Assembly (NCBI GenBank): GCA_024760905.1
Contig: CM045733.1
Coordinates: forward strand, 32,895,001 to 32,959,000
Length of the DNA stretch: 64,000 nucleotides
Source: Plotosus lineatus
Taxonomy: Eukaryota > Chordata > Actinopteri > Siluriformes > Plotosidae
Reading direction: 5' to 3'
The notes under the pieces were generated by a model. It was not told the origin of the DNA, made no database searches, and saw nothing but the letters and a program-made list of their open reading frames with translations. The translations under genes and the position numbers were made by a program. Below are positions 12,261 to 24,158 of the stretch, piece by piece; the stretch's first letter is position 1; the number at the start of each line of letters is the position of its first letter.

Positions 12261-12992
12261 TTGCAGTTTGGTGAGGACAGAGACGATTATGGTCTGGAGG
12301 TGAGCGAAGAAAATGTGTCCCAGACTGAAATGTTGAAGTTGATCAGATCTGAATTGAGCGTTTTAAACAAGAAGTTTGACCGGATGTTTGAGGAAATCAG
12401 GGAGGACTGCAATGCTCTGAGAGAGGAAAACTCAATGTTGAAAACACGCTTGGAGACAATTGAATGTATTCTGGATAACCAAGATGCTCAAATACGACGA
12501 ACTAACATAATCATTCACGGCGTTCCAGGAACAGCGGGAGAAAAGTGGGAGGAGTCAGAGCAGACTGAGCGACATTTCCTGAAAGAGAGTGTGAAGTTTG
12601 ACAACTCAAGCAGTGTGAAGTTTGAACAGGGACAGATACTTAAATCAAGGAACCAAATGAAACCAATTATGGTGAAATTTAGTTGTCATGGAGATAAGAT
12701 AAGAATAATGGAGGCATCGAGAGCTTCACTGAAGGATACGGAACAACGCGTGGTCAATGACTTTACACGATGAGTTCTGCAAGTCAGAAGTGGACTGATA
12801 CCGGACCTGATCGAGGCCAGGAAAAGTGGAAAGGATGCATACTTATCCGATGACAAGTTGGTGATTGAGGATAAAGTGTTCACTCTTAAGGACAACCAGC
12901 TTGCAGAGATTGGAAGAAACCGGAAATATAACCATCATGCTCTGCGCTTTTCTCCCGGACCGGAGACGAGTGACAATGTTAGTATTAGATAG
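12261..12992 (+). pseudogene. LINE ORF1 (coiled-coil, RNA-binding protein)
   Basis: ORF1 proteins coat LINE RNA. This frame of 243 codons has a coiled-coil stretch (LIRSELSVLNKKFDRMFEEI through LREENSMLKTRLETIE), then an RRM-like start RTNIIIHGVPGTAGEKWEES, then a C-terminal domain ending near SGKDAYLSDDKLVIEDKVF. One in-frame TGA at 12771-12773 interrupts it; it stands where CGA would give Arg, the change expected from methyl-CpG decay. Upstream codons (12160-12300) may belong to the same ORF in another frame, so the true start is uncertain. Confidence 0.75.
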
Positions 12993-13035
12993 GGGGCGTA
13001 GCAGTGACCCACACGCTACTGAGCATACACAGGAG

Positions 13036-16000
13036 ATGAACGGATTTAACATTGTATCAGGGCATGTACATGTGTGCAGCTGGAACATTCATGGTATCCA
13101 TTCACTTCGCATAGATTTTGATTTTCTTCAATATTTACATTCTGTTGATATAGTAGGCTTAATCGAAACTATGCACAGTGATGATTTGTTTGTAGAGGAT
13201 CTTTTGCAGGATTATGTATGTTTCGGATCTGTAGCAGGACGTATAAAGGATTCTGGTTGTTTTTCAGGAGGTGTTGCAGTATATATTCATAATTCCTTGT
13301 CAAAAATGTGTAAAAGGATTTATGAAAACTGGGTTAATTCGGTATTTTTTATTGTTAAACCAAAAGGAGTTCATCCATTCATAGTGGAATTTGTTTACAT
13401 TTTTCCTGAGAATTCACCAATGTATGTATCCGAAAACAATGGACTGGACAGTTTGGATCAATATTTATCTACTGTACTCTCAAACATGAATATGGTGATG
13501 ATACTGAATTCATGCTGTTCGGCGATTTTAATGCTCGTACCGGAACTAATGATGATTTTATTATTGATGATGAGGAGGATGTTGATATTCTGCACCTGGG
13601 TGACCTGTATGAAATTGACACGTTTCGTGCTCCTCGTGCAACTCAAAATACAGTTACGAATCGTTTCGGATTGGAACTATTAGACTTGTGTCGTATCTGG
13701 GGTATTCACATTGTAAATGGACGCAAGTCAGGAGACCCCAAAGGCGCTTTCAAATGTATAACTCATAATGGAACGAGTCTAGTCGATTATGTGTTAGCCT
13801 CTTCAAGCTTATTTGAAAAAATTAGTGACCTTGTTGTAGTATCAAGGACAGAACCTGATCACCTTCCAGTGACATGTCAACTTGATTTTTCTTTTGAGTA
13901 TTATGATACTGTAAACTTTTCACAGACAAATGTAAAGCCTGACAAGTGTTTACAACTTATTTACATATTTACAACTTATCTACAGCTGAGATTACATCAA
14001 TATTGACAACATTTTAAAACTACAGTGCGTGAAATGTTGGAGGATTTTTTAAAATGTTGTCAATATTGATGTAATCTCAGCTGTAGATAAGTTAACGAAT
14101 ATCTTTTATTTGGCTGGTGAACAGTTTTGAGTTGTATCATCTCCTATGAGAAGTAGATTTTGTAAACAACCTGTTTGGTTTGATAAAGATTGTGTAGCTT
14201 CAAAGCGTAAAAAATATGCCTTTTTGAATCTATTCCATAGATATAAAAGTGATGTTAATTTAAAGAATTTCTTGAATTGTAGAAAGGAATTTCGAGTTCT
14301 CTGTAGCAGTAAGAAACGTTTGCATAAGGATAGTTTAGTAAATGATATAAATTTGGCTATTGTTCAAAAAGATTGCAAAAAGTTTTGGCAGAAGTTGAAA
14401 TCTTTGTTGCTAGTTAAGGGGAAAGAGTCTCCAATAACTACTGATACATGGTTTGATTATTTTAAGACTCTTTTGAACCCCATTTATTCTGAGCATTTTT
14501 CTCCTTTCGATGAAGTACTTGAAAATTTTATGAAAAAACATAATAGTGAAAGTTGTGATATTTGTAATAATTATTTTTTATTGTCTGAACCTATTTCTCA
14601 AATGGAGATAAGGAAAGCAGTGAATTCACTTAAGAAAGGTAAATCAGGTGGTGTGGATGGTATTCCCCCAGAGTTCATAAAGAAGGCTACAGTTTTAGTT
14701 CCTTTTTTTGAGATTCTGTTTAATTCGGTTTTGGACAATGGTGTTTTTCCTGACAGTTGGAATACTGGAATGGTGGCTACTTTATTTAAGAAGGGTGATG
14801 ATATGGATCCCAATAATTATCGTGGTATATCTTTATTAAATGTTTTAGGTAAAGTCTTTACTTCTATAATCGAGGATAGGATCAGGAAATGGGTAGAATG
14901 AAAGGAAATTATTTATGAATCACAAGCAGGCTTTCGGAGAAATTATTCGACTATTGATAATATATTTACTCTCCAGTAATTATGTGAAAAATATTTAAGA
15001 AAACCAAGGCATCGCTTTTATGTAGCCTTCATTGACTTTCGTAAGGCTTTCAATTTAGTTAATCGCCAAAAACTGTTGTATGTTCTTCATCAAAAGGGTA
15101 TATATGGTAAATTATTTAATCTTCTTTGTGATATGTATGCAAAAGTTAAGGCATGTGTTAAGGTAAGAGAAGGGTTCTTGAGCAACTTCACCACTTCTGC
15201 AGGTGTTCATCAGGGCTGTATGTTAAGCCCAATTCTCTTCATCATTTTTATTAATGAAATTGTGTATGAATTTAATTAAAGTGACCTTAGAGGAATATTT
15301 GTTCAAGAGAATATTAAGGAAATAATATTTCTTTTATTTGCAGATGACCTTATTTTGGTTGATGACACAGTGATAGGTTTACAAAAAAAAACTAGACTTT
15401 CTTGAAAAGATCTGCATTAAATGGGGTTTTGATGTAAATCTTGACAAGTCTAATGTTGTCCTTTTCAGAAATGGGGGTCCATTAAAACGGAAAGAGTGTT
15501 GGTCTTATGCTGGTAGAGAACTTAAGTGCGTTTCATATTATAAGTATTTAGGACTTACATTCTCTTCAAGATTAATTTGGTCAAGAGCGTGTGATACTAT
15601 TTCTATCCAGGCAAGAAAGGCAGTTGTTCCAGTATATAGATTAATCAATTCTTTTCATTCAATGCCATTTCAAACTATTGCTAAAATTTTTGATTCTAAG
15701 ATTTCTCCAATATTATTGTATGGTGCAGAAATTTGGGGTTGTAGTTTCAGAGAACCAATTGAAAAAGTCCAATCTGATTTCTTCAAAAGGTATCTTGGGG
15801 TTTCTAAACATACGTCTAGTAACATTATCCTTGGTGATACGGGGAGGAGTTATATGTGTTTTAGATATTACAGTCGTTGTATTAGTTACTGGTGTAGACT
15901 TATTCATATGGATAGTTCGCATTACCCAAGGGCTTGTTATGAAATGTTGAAGCGTTTTGATGAGCAAAATAAAATTTGTTGGGTTTCTCGTATCCGGGTA

Positions 16001-16516
16001 TTATTGTTTGAAACTGGGTTTGCACATGTATGGATTGATCAAGATTTTGGGAGGACAAACTTATTTATGAAAGTATTTTCACAAAGATGTGAGGATATTC
16101 AACTTCAAAATTGTCACTCTAAAATTTTTGAATTATCTTTTCTAAAATATTATAGTGGTTTCAAATCCAATTTAGGTGTAAAGAAATATGTAGTGGAATT
16201 GTTTTCAGAAAAGGATTTACTAAGATTATATTGTAAATTCCGTTGTGCTTCACACAAGTTGAAAATTCAGTTGTCTCGATTTAAATGTAATGAAAATCCC
16301 AATGTGCTGTGCACAAAGTGTAGTTTAGACTGTAAGGAAGATGAGTATCATTTTTTACTTGTTTGTCCTTATTTTAAGACCAGCAGACAGCAGTTTTTAC
16401 CAGAATATTATTATAATGAACCTTCCATTTCTAAAATGAATCAGTTATTGTCATCTACAAATGTAAAACTTATCAGATCTGTATCATTATACTTGAAAAG
16501 AAATTTGCCAATATGA
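13036..16516 (+). pseudogene. LINE ORF2 (endonuclease plus reverse transcriptase), broken
   Basis: The endonuclease begins HVHVCSWNIHGI and, after a one-base frameshift near 13465-13500, continues MLFGDFNART, TSLVDYVLASS and EPDHLPVTCQL, the catalytic GDFN and DH motifs. An inverted duplication at 13973-14093 breaks the frame before the RT. The RT shows NNYRGISLLNVLGKVF, FYVAFIDFRKAF, GVHQGCMLSPILFI and LFADDLILVDD. Stops occur at 14899, about 14977 and 15277, with another frameshift in an A-run near 15385. The C-terminus (15662-16516) ends with a cysteine/histidine cluster, VLCTKCSLDCKEDEYHFLLV, typical of many aquatic-animal LINEs. Confidence 0.88.
13973..14093. repeat. 47-bp perfect inverted repeat inside LINE ORF2
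   Basis: 13973-14019 and 14047-14093 are perfect reverse complements separated by 27 bases. The right arm is the original coding sequence, since it reads NVVNIDVISAVDKL in frame with the following RT linker. The left arm is an inverted copy that ends the upstream frame. Confidence 0.95.
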
Positions 16517-16719
16517 TATGAAAACTTGTATTAAAAGTGCACTGTATGTATTTTTTGTGTATTAGCAATATGGGTCACGAGGCCCCAAATGCAAATAAAC
16601 TTGAAACTTGAAACTTGAAAGTCTAATGTTTATCAGTACATTACAGAAAATAATGAACTTTATCACAATATGCTAATTTTTTTAGAAGGACCAAGCATAC
16701 TATCACACTGAACATTGAA

Positions 16720-18122
16720 GTGAATTTTAAAGGGGAAACATCCATGACTAAGAAATAATTATTTTTCATAAAATCATCTGTTCCAGAATTATTGATTATT
16801 GGCACCCATAACAATTCTTAGGAATTAAATGTAATTACAGTATTTCTGTCATTTCTACAGTAGTTTACAAAGTTGATTAGCATATCTAATAACATTTAAT
16901 TAGTAATTCATCACTTCCTGTTTTCCTTTGGTATAAATATAATGTGACATAGAGGCCATATCTCTTATCTACTCTTAAACATGGGAAAGACAAAGTAAGG
17001 CAGACATATGTCGACATTCACAAGTCAGGCAATGGCTCCATGAAAATAGCTTCTTGCCGGCATCCACCCATATCTACTGTCAGAGGAATCATTAAGAAGT
17101 TTAAAACAACTTCAAAAACAAGGTTATTTTTCCGCCACGCACAGTGAGTTGGATGGTAAGAGAATTAAAAATACTCCAAAATTCACTGTTAAAGAATTAC
17201 AACAAAGGGAGCATCTCGGGGTCACAATGTCCCTAAAACAACCACCAGGCACCATTTACATGGCAACAAGAAAGGCATGCACAAAAAACCCCAAAACATT
17301 TCTTAATCACAATCATAAACACAAATGGATGGAGTTAGCTAAGCAGTACTGGGACCTTTACTGGGACTGTGTACTTTGGACAAATGAGACCAAGATAGTG
17401 GGTCTAAATGGATCTGGCGGAACACACAAGATGAGTATGCAGACTCATCTCATGCCCACTCTGAAGTATGGGATTGGATCGGTGATGCTTTGGGCCTTTT
17501 TCTCTTCCAGAAGCCTTAGGAACCTTGTAAGAGTGTATGGCATTGTGAACGCTTTGAAATACCAGGATATTTTAGATTCAAATCTGGTGGCCTCTGTCCG
17601 AAAGCTGAAGATGCTTCATCACTGGGTCTTTCAGCATGATAATGACCTTAAACATGTGGCCTGTACTAAATCTACACAGAAATGGTTCAGCAGACAAAGA
17701 ATCAAGTTCCTCCCATGACCATCTCAGTCCCCAGACCTAAATCCCATAGAAAACCCTGTTTAGTGAGCTGCAGAGGAGAGTGCAGAGGAGAAGACCAGGT
17801 CGTTGGATGATTTAGATTGAGCAGAGAAGAATGGTTCAAGATTACTCTTTTTGTATTTTCCCATCTTGTGAAACACTATAGGAGATTTGGTGCTGGTTTT
17901 TTTGGTAAAAGGGGGTTGTACAGAGTATAAACATCAGGATTGTTTTGATTTGTGGTAAAAATAATTATTTATGAATGTGGGAATTATCCCCCCACTGAAT
18001 AAATAATGCACTTGATTTTCCTATTTTTTTTCCATTGTAGTTTGATAATATTTTGAAAAAAAAAAATTATAATCTAAAACACACATCTTAACCAGGGCAG
18101 TCAATAATTATGGAGGGCATTG
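16720..18122 (+). mobile_element. Tc1-like transposon, left end lost
   Basis: The right inverted repeat reads tcaataattatggagggc-attg followed by TA (18123-18124). The expected left repeat is degraded, although attattggcacccataacaa at about 16797 is an internal part of it. It is the same family as the element at 57697-59848: the sequence before both start codons is nearly the same. It directly abuts the Tc1 ending at 16692. Confidence 0.8.
16981..17930 (+). pseudogene. Tc1-like transposase, decayed
   Basis: The start ATG gives MGKTK and then a stop. The helix-turn-helix continues in other frames (YVDIHKSGNGSMKIAS, then STVRGIIKKFKTT). The longest open piece, 17149-17718, holds the catalytic core. 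The first block reads LWTNETKIV where active relatives have W(S/T)DE(T/S)K, so the first catalytic Asp is Asn. The second block is FQHDNDLKH with Asp kept, and the third, after a stop at 17716, is SPDLNPIEN with Glu kept. Several later stops follow. Confidence 0.88.
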
Positions 18123-18324
18123 TATAAAATACATGATGTTCTGTAAATGAACAACATTCTTGTCTGTATAACTCCACTTAGCTATTACATGTGAGCTGGC
18201 TTTTGCCGTCTGAGTTACAAAATGAGTCTCACAAAGAGCCCTTCGTGATCACACCAAACTATATAAATTCAACCAGTCCTCTTACATTCTGCAATTTTAA
18301 ATAGTCACTGCAGCTTAGCCGGTC

Positions 18325-18600
18325 ATTGTCATTCATTTTCTGAAGAAATTAATCCTAATTGGGACTGCGGAGAGGCTGGTGGCCAGATTAGCTGACTCTG
18401 GGCAAGAGCTGAGTACACCCTGGACAGCTCTCCAGGCCATGGCAGGGCAGAAACATGCTGACAGCTATGTAGCCTACTCATGTCAAAAGTCAGCATTGGT
18501 TCTTTTTACATGGGAGGGGGAGGGGGGTTAGAGAATACCTGTTGAGAGTGGGGCTTGAACCCCCAACCTTACCACCAGGCCACCAACTGCCCAACAGTCA
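18325..18600 (-). mobile_element. SINE-B copy
   Basis: Tail B on the left (cattcattttctgaagaaat, then agctgactctgggcaagagc and acaccctggacagctctcca), body in the middle, and a tRNA-like head on the right (ttgagagtggggcttgaacc). It is diverged, and its G-rich tract is broken up. Confidence 0.8.
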
Positions 18601-18784
18601 TTGGATAAATTATAAGGGTTTATTTAAGGCATTATATAAATAGCTATGTATTTACATTGAAATGTTTTGGTTGAATGGCGCTTAGAGGCAGGAGTGAGTG
18701 AAAAAATTGAGATGACAAGGGACTCAACAAGTATTTGTGTGATCTTAGTGGAAAGTATTGGATAAATATTTTTTTAGTGTTATA

Positions 18785-20691
18785 GAGGGGAAATCAACAT
18801 GATTCACAAAGATTAGTAATGTGAGCGGGGAAGGAGACATGATTGTCCATGATTACGCCAAGGTTCTGTGCAACGAATAACAGATGAAAGAGTTGTCCAA
18901 GATCACGATGTGAGAATGAGCCAGCTGGGATGAACAGTAAATTCAGTTTTGCTGGGATAAGGTTCAGCTGATAAGCTGCCATCCAAGATGAGATATCTGT
19001 CACACATACAGAGATCAATGCAGAACAATTAGTGTCTGAGTGAGGGAAAGAGAGGAAATGTTCAGTGTCATCTGCATAGCAGTGGTCTAAGAAATCATGT
19101 GAGGATATGACCTCACTAAGAGACCTATCACAGAGGGAGAACAGAAGATGACCAAGTACTGAACCCCTGGGGACTGTAGTGGAGAGTCTGCATGGAGTAG
19201 ATGTAGATCCCTTTCATGTAACCTGATATGGCTGATTTTCTGGGTAGGAAGCAAGCAATTGCTATGCTGAACCACAAATTCCAACACTCCTGAGGGTAGA
19301 CAAGATAGCCTTGTGGTAGACAGTGTTAAAATCTGCTGAAAGGTCGAAGAGAATCAGGGTTGATGACAGTTTAGCCAATCTAGCTGCGCGTAGCTTCTCT
19401 GTTTCAGCCAAAAGAACAACCTCTGTGGACTTTGCTGCTTTGAAGCCAGACTAATTAGAGTCTGGAGGTTGTTCAATAGATAGAAAGACAGTTGGTTGTA
19501 GATAGTATGCTCAAGAATTTTAGAATGAAGAGGAAAGAGATACCAATCTGCAGTTGTGGATTTCTGGAGGATCCAAAGTGGGTTTCTCCAGAATGGGTAG
19601 AACTGTTTTGAATGCTGTTGGTATATGATCACAAGATATGAATCTGTTCGTTATAGTGGTAATGATGGCAAGAAGACCTTGAGAGATGGACTTGAACATT
19701 ATGGAAGGGTTTGGATTCAGTGAGCAGGTAATACATGATGCAAGACTGAAAAATTGTGTCAATAAATGTGGAATGCTTATTGTAGAGTTTAGTGTTGGGG
19801 TGGGAGTGAAACTCTGACAGATTTGACAGACATGCCATCAAAAACGTTGTCAGTCTTCAGTGTTCAGTGGTCGTTGAGGATGGGGTAGGAGGAGCTGGTA
19901 GATTAATATAAATAAAAAGATGAGGCATTTGTAAGGATCATGGGTAGAGGGATTTAGCCTGTCCTTGTAGAAGGAAGAAGGGTTTTTTTTTGGCAGAAGT
20001 CACTGCATATTCTCATAGTAGGAAGCCAGATCTGTGTTGAGTTGTGATTTGTTCCACTCTCTCTGCTGTCCTTAATTCTCTTTGATTGCTATGTAATACA
20101 TCTTAGAGCGAAGGAGCAGAGTGAGAATTGAAGGTTTTGCAGAGTGAGGGGAGAATACTGAAAGTCGAGTTTAGGTGGAATGAGTAAGGTGATGGTGAAA
20201 GGTAGAGTGATGGTTGAAGATACTAAGTGGTGGTCAGAGATGTGACGTGGAGTAACAGTGATGCCTGTAACTTGAGGAGGACTGCTGAACCTCGGTGCTG
20301 GAGATTTCCTCCGTTGTTTGTGAAGTTATTGAATGATTAAAAAAAAGACTGTAGAAGAGGGAGAAAGCAGTAGGATTGGAAGTTATTAGAGGGGATATTG
20401 AAATCTCCCAGAAGAGTAAGAGGAATATTTTCAGTAGGGAAAAGACTAAGGGGTGTGCCAGTTTCTTCCAAGAAAGTGTTTTAGGGGTCCAGGAGGACAG
20501 TAGATTGCAAAGATGTGGAGGGTGATTGGAGCAGAAACTGCAACTGCAATGAAATTTCGTGGAGGAGATGCCAAGATGACACAGAGTAATGTTGCATAAA
20601 ACTTCATCACTCTTACAATCATACGGTTATACTGAATATCATACCATGACATGGCACTTATAAGGATGCATTTTGAAGTATTTATTTGCAT
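18785..20691 (-). pseudogene. L2-like LINE, decayed endonuclease-RT
   Basis: Read on the minus strand from 20691: an endonuclease fragment with LTLLGDFNIPSNN near 20410, then RT pieces (SKILEHTIYNQLSFYLLNNL, then LFDLSADFNTVYH, YADDTEHFLSFP with the catalytic YADD near 19085, and DISSWMAAYQLNLIPAKLNL). It ends after NLGVIMDNHVSFPAHI at about 18800. The wording fits L2-group fish LINEs. There are many frameshifts and stops, and both ends are missing. Short frames on the same strand (18794-19018, 19087-19287, 19354-19632 and others) are pieces of it. Confidence 0.82.
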
Positions 20692-20699
20692 TAAAATAT

Positions 20700-21247
20700 A
20701 ACATTATGTGATTTCAGAAGAAGTAATTTCTCACAATCTGGGAGTTTCAGGCCTAGATTTTTAATGCTAAGATCTGCAATAGCTGGTTAAGAACCATGGC
20801 TTTAACTACCAAAGCTATTCCAGTAGATTTTGGAGTTTTTCTGTCACAGATATGAAAGGAAGAAATGTGAAAACGAAGATATGGTCATCAGTTGGAAAAT
20901 GTGGTTGAATTGAGCCAGCACAACAATTTTCAACACGAGCAAACATGCTTGAGCCATGAGGGAAAACATTAGCTATTGAATATATTTAGCTCTATCTTGG
21001 AAAATGCTTAATGTTAACACTTTTCACATTAGCGTAACGGATAGTGGCAAGGCCCACGGCAGAGGAATGGCGGTGCTCGTTAAATAAACCTGGTGTACTG
21101 ACTGTCAGATTATCTCTAAATCTTGCTCTGGGATTGTAGAATATCTAACTTTGAAGTTGCTGCAATTTTGTTTATCCAGAGAACTGTTCATTTCCCCCCC
21201 CAAACAAAATAATGGGCATAGTGAAATATAATTATAATATAATATAA
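20700..21247. other. No recognised feature
   Basis: AT-rich noncoding sequence between the L2-like LINE and the hAT-like remnant. No domain-bearing frame or repeat is visible. Confidence 0.45.
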
Positions 21248-21830
21248 CAGGGCTCAGGAACCTATGGCTTGCGAGCCAGACATGGCTCTTTTGTTGACTG
21301 TATCTGGGTCTCAGATCAGGTGACCTTTCTTAACAGCATAACGAATGCATAATTTCACTGTCATTTAAATAAAAATACAAAAAAAAGCCATCAAGTCAAA
21401 CAAAAACAGATGAATAAATCTCACGCATTTAAATCTATACATCTGTTTTCAAGGCCACGTCACTGTGGTGCGCAGCGGAGAGCCAATCCTTTCTGTACGC
21501 CAGTATGTGGGCGGGTCCGATATCGTGAAATTCTAATTTTATTGGATTAAAGCAACAGCCACGGACCTCGTGTGTTGTTTTTGAGTAAAGAGATAAATTT
21601 CCCTCGTGTTGATTGGCTCACTTGCATGAAGCCAAGCACAGCTGGGAACAAACACAAATGGACAGACATGGAAAAACTTCAACCCGCAGAGCAGCTGATT
21701 TCCAAAACTTGGGACACACTTCCTGTCACATAAACACTGCAGCGTGTAAGTCCTGTCATATCTGAACCTTATCAACCAGACTATAAAGCTATCAGCAACA
21801 CCATGAAGTACCAGAAGTTGCATTAATAGT
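21248..21830 (+). mobile_element. hAT-like DNA transposon remnant
   Basis: The left end cagggctcaggaacctatgg resembles hAT terminal repeats. About 400 bases on, a short peptide MEKLQPAEQLISKTWDTLPV resembles the N-terminus of ZBED/hAT proteins in fish. I found no right terminal repeat or 8-bp duplication. Confidence 0.45.
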
Positions 21831-22019
21831 AAGAAGTGCTTTTCTTTTTAATAAACAACTTCATTATGACAATGTCGTTTAAAATAAATTGAGTCTTATT
21901 ATACTCTCAAATTGTTAGTCTTCAGTATAACCTAATTTAGTGTAATTCAATTTATTGTTTTTGTATCTACTGAGTATTTATTTATTGTATTATTATTATC
22001 ATCATGATTATTATTATCA

Positions 22020-22022
22020 GCA

Positions 22023-22071
<49 letters not shown>

Positions 22072-22080
22072 TATTTATTT
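22020..22080. repeat. (TTA)n microsatellite
   Basis: About 60 bases of ATT/TTA trinucleotide. Open frames through it (poly Ile or Leu) are artefacts. Confidence 0.9.
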
Positions 22081-22127
22081 ATTATTTATTTTTTTTTTAA
22101 TGAAGAATTTTATGTTTTTGTTGATTT

Positions 22128-22393
22128 CCCCCAGTGCAGCTAACTGGGTTATCAAAGGCGGGCCATGTCTCTCATTGTCTATGGTGAGAGGTTCATAAAA
22201 AAACCATTGCTGACTTTTGTAAAGAGTGGGCTGCAAAGCCGTCAGGGTGTTTCTGTTCCTTGCTAAAAGAAAAGGAAGTGAAAGGAAGGGCATCCGACGT
22301 AAAAACCCATGCCAAATCAAATGTGTGAATCAGATGATTCGCTGTGGCGACTCTCGAGAACGGGAAAAAGCCGAAAAGAAAAGAGAGATGTGA
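22128..22393 (+). mobile_element. SINE-A, headless copy with perfect duplication
   Basis: Flanked by a perfect 12-bp duplication ttttgttgattt (22116-22127, 22394-22405). It starts within the C-tract (cccccagtgcagctaactgg), so the tRNA-like head is absent, and runs through the body and tail A (gaagggcatccgacgtaaaa, then cgctgtggcgactctcgaga). Confidence 0.92.
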
Positions 22394-22529
22394 TTTTGTT
22401 GATTTGCACCTTCCTTCTTGTTTTTTAACTTGACTCTTTGTACGACCGCACAAGAATTCCGATGTGTGTAAAAGTACAAATGGCAAATAAAAATCTTGAA
22501 TCGTGTGCACTCCATACAACAGTGTCTGT

Positions 22530-22628
22530 CTTCCTTTCAGAAGGGGGGGGGGGGGGGCAGTGACAACCTTGTGGAGAGTGGGACTCGAACCCCCAGCGCC
22601 CTATATCACTAGACCACCACTGCCCCCA
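22530..22628 (-). mobile_element. SINE-A head fragment
   Basis: Minus-strand tRNA-like head (gagagtgggactcgaacccc) next to a run of 15 G at 22543-22557. Body and tail are missing; the left edge, gtcttcctttcag, resembles the tail-A end, suggesting an internal deletion. Confidence 0.75.
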
Positions 22629-22639
22629 CTCCATACAAC

Positions 22640-23835
22640 AGTGTAACGAAGGTAAATGGGAATGAATATGGCAGCATCTTGGAGTCCACATTTAAAGATT
22701 AAATTTAAAGATTACCATTCTGGTGCTCCTAAATCAAAAATTAAATAAAGTTTTAAAAAGTTCTACAAGCCCTCAGAGTTAGAAGTAGAGTGTTCTGTAT
22801 TTGTATTCATTTCTGTGTTTTTATATAGCTGGCTTCCTTGGTTGGGTTTGAATTATTTAGAGGCCGTGTATAAGAGCTTGTGCACTTTTAATTGTGTGTG
22901 ACATTTCCGTGAAGTTCCCTCCTCCTGTGGATGAATTTTTGTTCCCACCTAATGTGGTAAACAACTAATTAAGAGTGTTTGGATACCTGCCCTCACACAG
23001 TTCTGCAGCAGTGCAGACAGGCTTATCTAATTACATTGCGTTTTCATGACTAATAAACAGAATATGGGGTTAAATTCTGTAAATTATGATAAATGATACT
23101 GAAATGTGTTCAGTAGAGGCCTTTTGTGTACAGTGCACCATTTCAGAATTTTCGAAACCACTTGGAAACCAGATATTCCTCATTACAGTTTAATGTGTAA
23201 TCTGAATTGGTGACATTTAGAAATGGTCAGCAGATTCTATTAGTGCAATTATAATCTGACTTTTAATGCATAATTATCATAGATCATTTTTATTTTGTAA
23301 CAATCCTTAAAATAATTTATAGTCAAGGTGTTAATCTTGGTGGGTCTGGAAAGAAAATTAGATTTGAACAAGGTCCCAGGTTTGTGCTACATGTTTTTAA
23401 TAAAATGTTTCTGTTGTCTCTGCAAGTGCAGTTCTCTTCAAGTCCTGTCTGGTTACAGAAGAACTCCAGAAAATAACCCACGCATTCGCCAAGCACATTC
23501 TAAATATGAGCCTGAAGTAAGATGCTAAAGTTTTAGAAAGGAATTATTCACTTTCTGAACTCTATTAGTGCAAACATGTGCAGGGTGGAAGAGAAGGAAC
23601 ACTTTGCAATGTGTTATTTCAGGTACTGTTGCCTTTACTGTGAGGATAAGGTCACCGTCACCTCCAGAGGCCCGAAGTGTTCATTCACAGGTAGTACCAA
23701 ACAAATAGATAAGTTCAATGCCTCTGCATGTCTAATCTAACTGAGCCGCATTGAAGCATTTGCAGATGGAGATGCTGAGCACATTTTGAGAATAAGTTGT
23801 ATTCTACATGGTAGAATGTCAATCAATCAATCCTT
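22640..23835. other. Repeat-poor stretch, possible conserved noncoding element
   Basis: No transposon landmarks. The part around 22880-23110 is of balanced complexity with homeodomain-type cores (taattaag, ctaattac) and could be a conserved regulatory element. This is inferred from composition only. Confidence 0.35.
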
Positions 23836-23837
23836 TT

Positions 23838-23935
23838 GGCTTTTTCCCTTTTTCAGGGGTCATCACAGAGAATCATTTGACTTGCATGTTTGATTTGGCG
23901 TAGGATTTTACGTCTTTTTTACAAGTTGGCCTGCC
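23838..23935 (-). mobile_element. SINE-A tail fragment
   Basis: Only tail A is left (ttttggctttttcccttttt, then catgtttgatttggcgtagg). It directly precedes a SINE-B copy on the same strand. Confidence 0.7.
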
Positions 23936-23944
23936 TCTGTAATG

Positions 23945-24146
23945 ATTAAAATATTAATTAATTCATTACTTTTCTGAAGTGCTTAATGCTAATTAGGGTC
24001 ATGGGGAGGCTGGCACCCATCTCAACCTGGAGCTTGCCAGGACATTGCAGCTCAGAAACACTCTGATGGTTATGTAGCCCACTCTTGATGAAAGTCAACA
24101 ATGGTTCTTTTACATGCCTCTCACCACAGACATTGACAGACATCGC
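23945..24146 (-). mobile_element. SINE-B, 5'-truncated
   Basis: Tail B (gcttaatgctaattagggtc) and body (aaagtcaacaatggttcttt) are present; it stops in the body at 'cagacatcgc', before the C-tract and head. The next SINE-B is inserted at its end. Confidence 0.8.
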
Positions 24147-24158
24147 CTGGTTAAATAT

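Larger units (their letters stand above)
12016..16615 (+). mobile_element. Near-full-length two-ORF LINE inside a Tc1 element
   Basis: Flanked by an 8-bp duplication tgaaagtc (12008-12015, 16616-16623) of Tc1 sequence. It has a 5' leader, ORF1, ORF2 and a 3' end of short tandem units (aacttga repeats at 16598-16615) instead of poly(A). The APE-type endonuclease and RT place it among LINEs with an apurinic-like nuclease. I cannot fix the clade without an alignment. Its codon use is strongly AT-rich, unlike the GC-rich Rex3-like LINE at 24670-27693. Confidence 0.9.
10834..16692 (+). mobile_element. Tc1-like transposon split by a LINE
   Basis: The left inverted repeat begins near 10834 (tactgataaaaattaaactt, then tcatatattttagattcatt). 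The right one is its reverse complement, split between 11960-12015 and 16616-16692 (tttatcagtacattacag ... agaaggacc). A 4.6 kb LINE sits inside this right repeat. The extreme left end is lost in an AT tract at 10809-10832. The element lies in the 25-kb TAFA2-like intron. Confidence 0.88.
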
